DNA of 16,938 nt from Candidatus Colimorpha enterica (GTDB lineage Bacteria > Bacillota > Clostridia > Oscillospirales > CAG-272), in contig JAGHTD010000169.1 of NCBI GenBank assembly GCA_018065475.1, forward strand, positions 1 to 16,938, written 5' to 3'. Both the position numbers and the translations under genes were made by a program. Below the pieces are notes generated by a model. It did no database searches. It saw only the letters and a list, made by a program, of their open reading frames with translations, and had not been told where the DNA came from. Below are positions 14,243-16,938 of the stretch, one piece after another (positions within the stretch are counted from its first letter, which is position 1; every line of letters starts with the position of its first letter).

Positions 14243-15316
14243 TCACTCTTCCGTAAAGATCCCGACCTGCTCCGAGGCGGACTGGACGAAAGGTATTCCG
14301 AGATGCTCGTAAGCGAGCTTTGTGACCGATCTTCCCCTCGGTGTGCGGGAGAGAAACCCGATCTGCATCAGATACGGCTCGTAAACGTCCTCGATGGTGA
14401 CCGATTCCTCGCCGACAGTAGCTGCAAGCGTTTCAAGTCCGACGGGGCCGCCGCCGTAATATTTGATTATAACTTCAAGCATCCTTCTGTCAACGGCGTC
14501 AAGCCCGAGCTTGTCTATCTCCAGCTTGCTCAGCGCGTAATCGGCGATCTCCCTGTCGATCGTCCCCTTGCCCTTGACCTCCGCGAAGTCGCGGACGCGT
14601 TTGAGCAGGCGGTTTGCGATACGGGGCGTGCCTCTCGAACGGGAGGCGATCTCCTTTGCGCCGTACTCGTCGATCGGGATATTGAGTATCTCCGCCGAGC
14701 GCTTGACGCTCGTCGCAAGCTCCTCCGGCGTGTAGAGATCGAGCTTCAGCACCACGCCGAAACGGTCGCGGAGCGGTGTCGCTATCTGCCCCGCTCTCGT
14801 GGTCGCGCCGACGAGGGTGAACTTGTTGAGCGACAGCGGGATCGAGCGTGCCGCAGGGCCTTTTCCGATGATGAGATCGACCGTGTAGTCCTCCATCGCC
14901 GGATAAAGTATCTCCTCTATCGTCTTGGGGAGACGGTGAATCTCGTCTATGAAAAGGATATCGTTCTCGCCGAGGTTGGTGAGGAGCGCGACGAGGTCGC
15001 CGCCCTTCTCTATCGCCGGGCCGGAGGTCACCCTGATATTGACGCCCAGCTCGTTGGCGATAATGCCCGCGAGTGTTGTCTTTCCGAGGCCGGGAGGGCC
15101 GTAGAGAAGAACGTGGTCGAGCACCTCTCCCCTCTGCTTCGCCGCCTCGATGTAAATGCGGAGATTTTCTTTGACCTTGTCCTGACCGATGTAGTCGTCG
15201 AGCGTCTTGGGACGCAGTCCCGGCTCGGTGTTCCCGTCCTCCGCCTTGCTGTAATCGGTGGAGACTATGCGGGATTCGTAATCTATTTCGTATTCGTTAT
15301 CTTCGTATATTGCCAT
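14243..15316 (-). CDS. ruvB: Holliday junction branch-migration ATPase RuvB
   Basis: 357 residues, normal length plus a short N-terminal lead. AAA+ motor that, with RuvA, drives branch migration of Holliday junctions in recombinational repair. Walker A GPPGLGKT (73-80), Walker B FIDEIHR (122-128), sensor GATTRAG (170-176) and the RDRFG arginine region (183-187) are intact. The C-terminal winged helix ends with the family motif IGFLSRTPRGR. The start lies 9 bases after the ruvA stop; the ribosome binding site is weak (AGAG), consistent with coupling to ruvA. It is the last gene of the ruvC-ruvA-ruvB operon. Confidence 0.97.
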   Translation of the reverse strand: MAIYEDNEYEIDYESRIVSTDYSKAEDGNTEPGLRPKTLDDYIGQDKVKENLRIYIEAAKQRGEVLDHVLLYGPPGLGKTTLAGIIANELGVNIRVTSGPAIEKGGDLVALLTNLGENDILFIDEIHRLPKTIEEILYPAMEDYTVDLIIGKGPAARSIPLSLNKFTLVGATTRAGQIATPLRDRFGVVLKLDLYTPEELATSVKRSAEILNIPIDEYGAKEIASRSRGTPRIANRLLKRVRDFAEVKGKGTIDREIADYALSKLEIDKLGLDAVDRRMLEVIIKYYGGGPVGLETLAATVGEESVTIEDVYEPYLMQIGFLSRTPRGRSVTKLAYEHLGIPFVQSASEQVGIFTEE

Positions 15317-15325
15317 GATTCTCTG

Positions 15326-15928
15326 TTATTTCAGTATATTCGACTTTGAAAGGGCGTATTTGATGAGGGATTCGACATCGCCGGCGGGTGCGCCGCGGAG
15401 GGCGGACGCCGCCTCCGAACGGGTGTAGCCGAGCACGAGCAGGGCGTTGAGCGCCTCGCCGTAACTGTCTCCCGAGGGCGTCGGAGCGTCGGAAATATCC
15501 TCTCCGTCGGCGGGGGTAAGCTCCTTCGCTATCTTGTCTTTCAGTTCAAGCACTATCCTTGCCGCCGTCTTGGCTCCGATACCCGGTGCGCGGGCGATCG
15601 CCTTCGAGTCGCCGTTCACTATGGCGAGGCAGAGCTTTTCGGGCGTGTAGAGCGAGAGGATCGCCACCGCGCTCTTTGCCCCTATTCCCGAGACCGAGAT
15701 GAGCATACGGAAGGCGGTCAGCTCCTCGTTAGTCGCAAAGCCGTAGAGGTCCCACGCGTCCTCCCTTATCGCAAGGTGGGTGAAGAGCTTGACCTCTTTT
15801 CCCTGCTTCCCCGCAAGTGCGCCGCAGGTGGTGCCGCTTATCAGCAGTTTGTAGCCGACGCCGCTAACGTCGATCACCGCCGTCTGTGAATCGAGGAGCG
15901 CAAGCTCCCCGCGGATGTAGTAAAACAT
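15326..15928 (-). CDS. ruvA: Holliday junction-binding protein RuvA
   Basis: 200 residues, the usual size. Domain I is an OB fold (MFYYIRGELA to about 62), followed by two helix-hairpin-helix DNA-binding motifs, ISVSGIGAKSA (77-87) and ARAPGIGAKTA (112-122). A flexible acidic linker (about 138-155) joins domain III (156-200), which touches RuvB. It binds the junction as a tetramer and loads RuvB. The ribosome binding site AAAGGA is 6 bases before ATG. Only 3 bases separate it from the YunG-like gene upstream. Confidence 0.97.
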   Translation of the reverse strand: MFYYIRGELALLDSQTAVIDVSGVGYKLLISGTTCGALAGKQGKEVKLFTHLAIREDAWDLYGFATNEELTAFRMLISVSGIGAKSAVAILSLYTPEKLCLAIVNGDSKAIARAPGIGAKTAARIVLELKDKIAKELTPADGEDISDAPTPSGDSYGEALNALLVLGYTRSEAASALRGAPAGDVESLIKYALSKSNILK

Positions 15929-15931
15929 ATC

Positions 15932-16381
15932 TTATCCTTTCATCTTCTTTTCGAGAAGACCTTTCAGATATTCGTATCTCTCTTTTTTCTCCCGCTTGCC
16001 GAAATGGTGAGGCATATCCCTCGTCTGGATCTCCGAGCAGTCGTAAACGAGCTTTTTCGCCTTTTCGCCGAACTGCTCGCTCGTCAGATCGAAGATCACG
16101 TCCCCGACACGGTTGTAGCAGTGGACGCCGCCGTTGTCCGTCGGCAGGGCGAAGACCTCGCCGCCGAAGATATCCTGCGCAAGGAACGCCGTTATCGAGC
16201 ATTGACCGAGGGTGGGATTGTCTTTATTCCAGCCGCTCCGCAGTCTCGGCGCGCAGGTTTCGGCGCACCACAGCCCGTTCAGAACTTCGTAGAGGTCGGC
16301 GGGCGTGTCGATACCCTCGTATATCCGACCTCCGGCGTGAACGTTTCCGACGTCCGACGCTCCGTAAAAACCGTATTTCAT
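15932..16381 (-). CDS. YunG-like protein of unknown function
   Basis: 149 residues, no signal peptide or membrane segment. The central stretch (WCAETC, then WNKDNPTLGQCSITAFLAQD and FGGEVFA) resembles the YunG-type hypothetical proteins of Firmicutes, recognised by pattern only. Cys61 (in GQCS), His87 (in GGVHCYN) and Asp98 (in IFDLTSEQF) occur in the order Cys-His-Asp, as in papain-like or transglutaminase-like folds; this is suggestive, not proof of enzyme activity. The N-terminus also has a small Gly-rich start. The ribosome binding site GGGAG precedes ATG. It sits inside the ruv operon between ruvC (12 bases) and ruvA (3 bases), which points to co-expression with junction processing, but a function cannot be read from that. 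Confidence 0.75.
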   Translation of the reverse strand: MKYGFYGASDVGNVHAGGRIYEGIDTPADLYEVLNGLWCAETCAPRLRSGWNKDNPTLGQCSITAFLAQDIFGGEVFALPTDNGGVHCYNRVGDVIFDLTSEQFGEKAKKLVYDCSEIQTRDMPHHFGKREKKERYEYLKGLLEKKMKG

Positions 16382-16393
16382 ATATTTCTCCCG

Positions 16394-16891
16394 TCAGTTG
16401 TTGTAGAAATCGCGGAGCTTCGAGCAGCCCGTGTGGCCGTGGCAGACGGCGATGGCGAGCGCGTCGGCGGTATCGTCGAGCTTCGGCATTTTTTCGAGGC
16501 CGAGGATCGTCTGCGTCATCATCATGACCTCCTTTTTCTCCGCCCGTCCGTAGCCGACTATCGACTGCTTGACCTGAAGGGGGGTGTATTCGCAGATGTT
16601 CACTCCCGCCTGCTTCGCGGCGAGGAGGCAGACGCCTCTCGCTTCGGCGACCGGGATACCCGTCGTGATGTTGGTGTTGAAGAAAAGCTCCTCTATCGCC
16701 ATGTCCTGCGGGTGATAGACCGCAAGGAGGCCCGTCATCTTCTCGAAGATCGTCGCCAGTCTGTCCTCCACCTTCGTGTGGGCGGGGGTGGTTATCGCTC
16801 CGTAGGCAAGGGTGGTGAAACGCCCGCGCGTGTAATCGACGACGCCGTAGCCGACAATGGCAAGCCCCGGGTCGATGCCGAGTATTATCAT
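16394..16891 (-). CDS. ruvC: Holliday junction resolvase RuvC
   Basis: 165 residues. Endonuclease that cuts Holliday junctions symmetrically. The four acidic residues of the RNase H-like active site are visible: Asp7 (ILGIDPGL), Glu67 (MAIEELFF), and Asp140 and Asp143 (DDTADALAIA). The stretch VEDRLATIF and the PLQVKQSIVGYGRAEK loop are typical of RuvC. A strong ribosome binding site (GAGGAGG, 7 bases before ATG) supports the start. It is the first gene of the operon seen here; 47 bases upstream to the window edge contain AT-rich TATTATAGATTATTATGG on the minus strand, possibly a promoter -10 area, but the -35 would be outside the window. Confidence 0.96.
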   Translation of the reverse strand: MIILGIDPGLAIVGYGVVDYTRGRFTTLAYGAITTPAHTKVEDRLATIFEKMTGLLAVYHPQDMAIEELFFNTNITTGIPVAEARGVCLLAAKQAGVNICEYTPLQVKQSIVGYGRAEKKEVMMMTQTILGLEKMPKLDDTADALAIAVCHGHTGCSKLRDFYNN

Positions 16892-16938
16892 CCCTTTTCC
16901 TCCTCACGGCGACAAATAGCCATAATAATCTATAATAC

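Noticed and set aside
16892..16938. Promoter for the ruv operon
   Set aside because: An AT-rich -10-like stretch is present, but the -35 would lie outside the window, so it is not listed as a feature.

Overview
The window looks like chromosomal DNA from a GC-rich member of the Clostridia, probably a gut-type Oscillospirales or Christensenellales-like lineage. This is inferred from gene content (a ClpE-type unfoldase, ECF transporter core genes next to truA, a DUF5711-like protein, ruvCAB) and from intergenic DNA crowded with short hairpin repeats. Every gene I accept is on the minus strand, so transcription runs from right to left. No rRNA, tRNA, CRISPR array, integrase or transposase is visible.

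Right part (14243-16891): ruvC, a small YunG-like protein of unknown function, ruvA and ruvB form a tight operon (gaps of 12, 3 and 9 bases). RuvA and RuvB are the Holliday-junction branch-migration motor and RuvC is the resolvase. The YunG-like gene is an extra member.

Middle (4492-13427): after an 815-base repeat-filled gap comes a long compact gene string. It holds a class I methyltransferase of the RlmI/RlmK type, ecfA1, ecfA2 and ecfT (ATPases and membrane coupling subunit of a vitamin/metal ECF transporter, without a substrate-binding S subunit here), truA (tRNA pseudouridine synthase), a DUF5711-like membrane-anchored protein, a CvpA-family membrane protein, and a ClpE-like AAA+ unfoldase with an N-terminal zinc finger. 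Several neighbours overlap or are only a few bases apart, which suggests one transcription unit with translational coupling.

Left part (1-4002): an uninterrupted 927-residue protein has the overall architecture of a P2-type cation-transporting ATPase, but nearly every catalytic signature is replaced, including the phosphorylated aspartate. It looks like a maintained pseudoenzyme and is the most striking gene in the window. Further left is a 79-residue peptide with a double-glycine leader and no maturation or export genes nearby, followed by an intrinsic terminator.

The gene-poor stretches (1-248, 619-1218, 4003-4491, 13428-14242) are mosaics of structured repeats. They include two arrays in which a constant 7-nt linker (ATTTCAC or ACATCAC) alternates with hairpins of changing sequence, one enclosed by a 41-bp inverted repeat; a pair of about 116-bp elements with terminal inverted repeats; a 65-bp direct repeat pair; a 52-bp inverted pair; a 50-bp tandem repeat; and scattered hairpins of a CGTAGGGGAGC...GCTCCCG type. 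The same modules recur in different gaps, which suggests small non-autonomous repeats spreading between operons.
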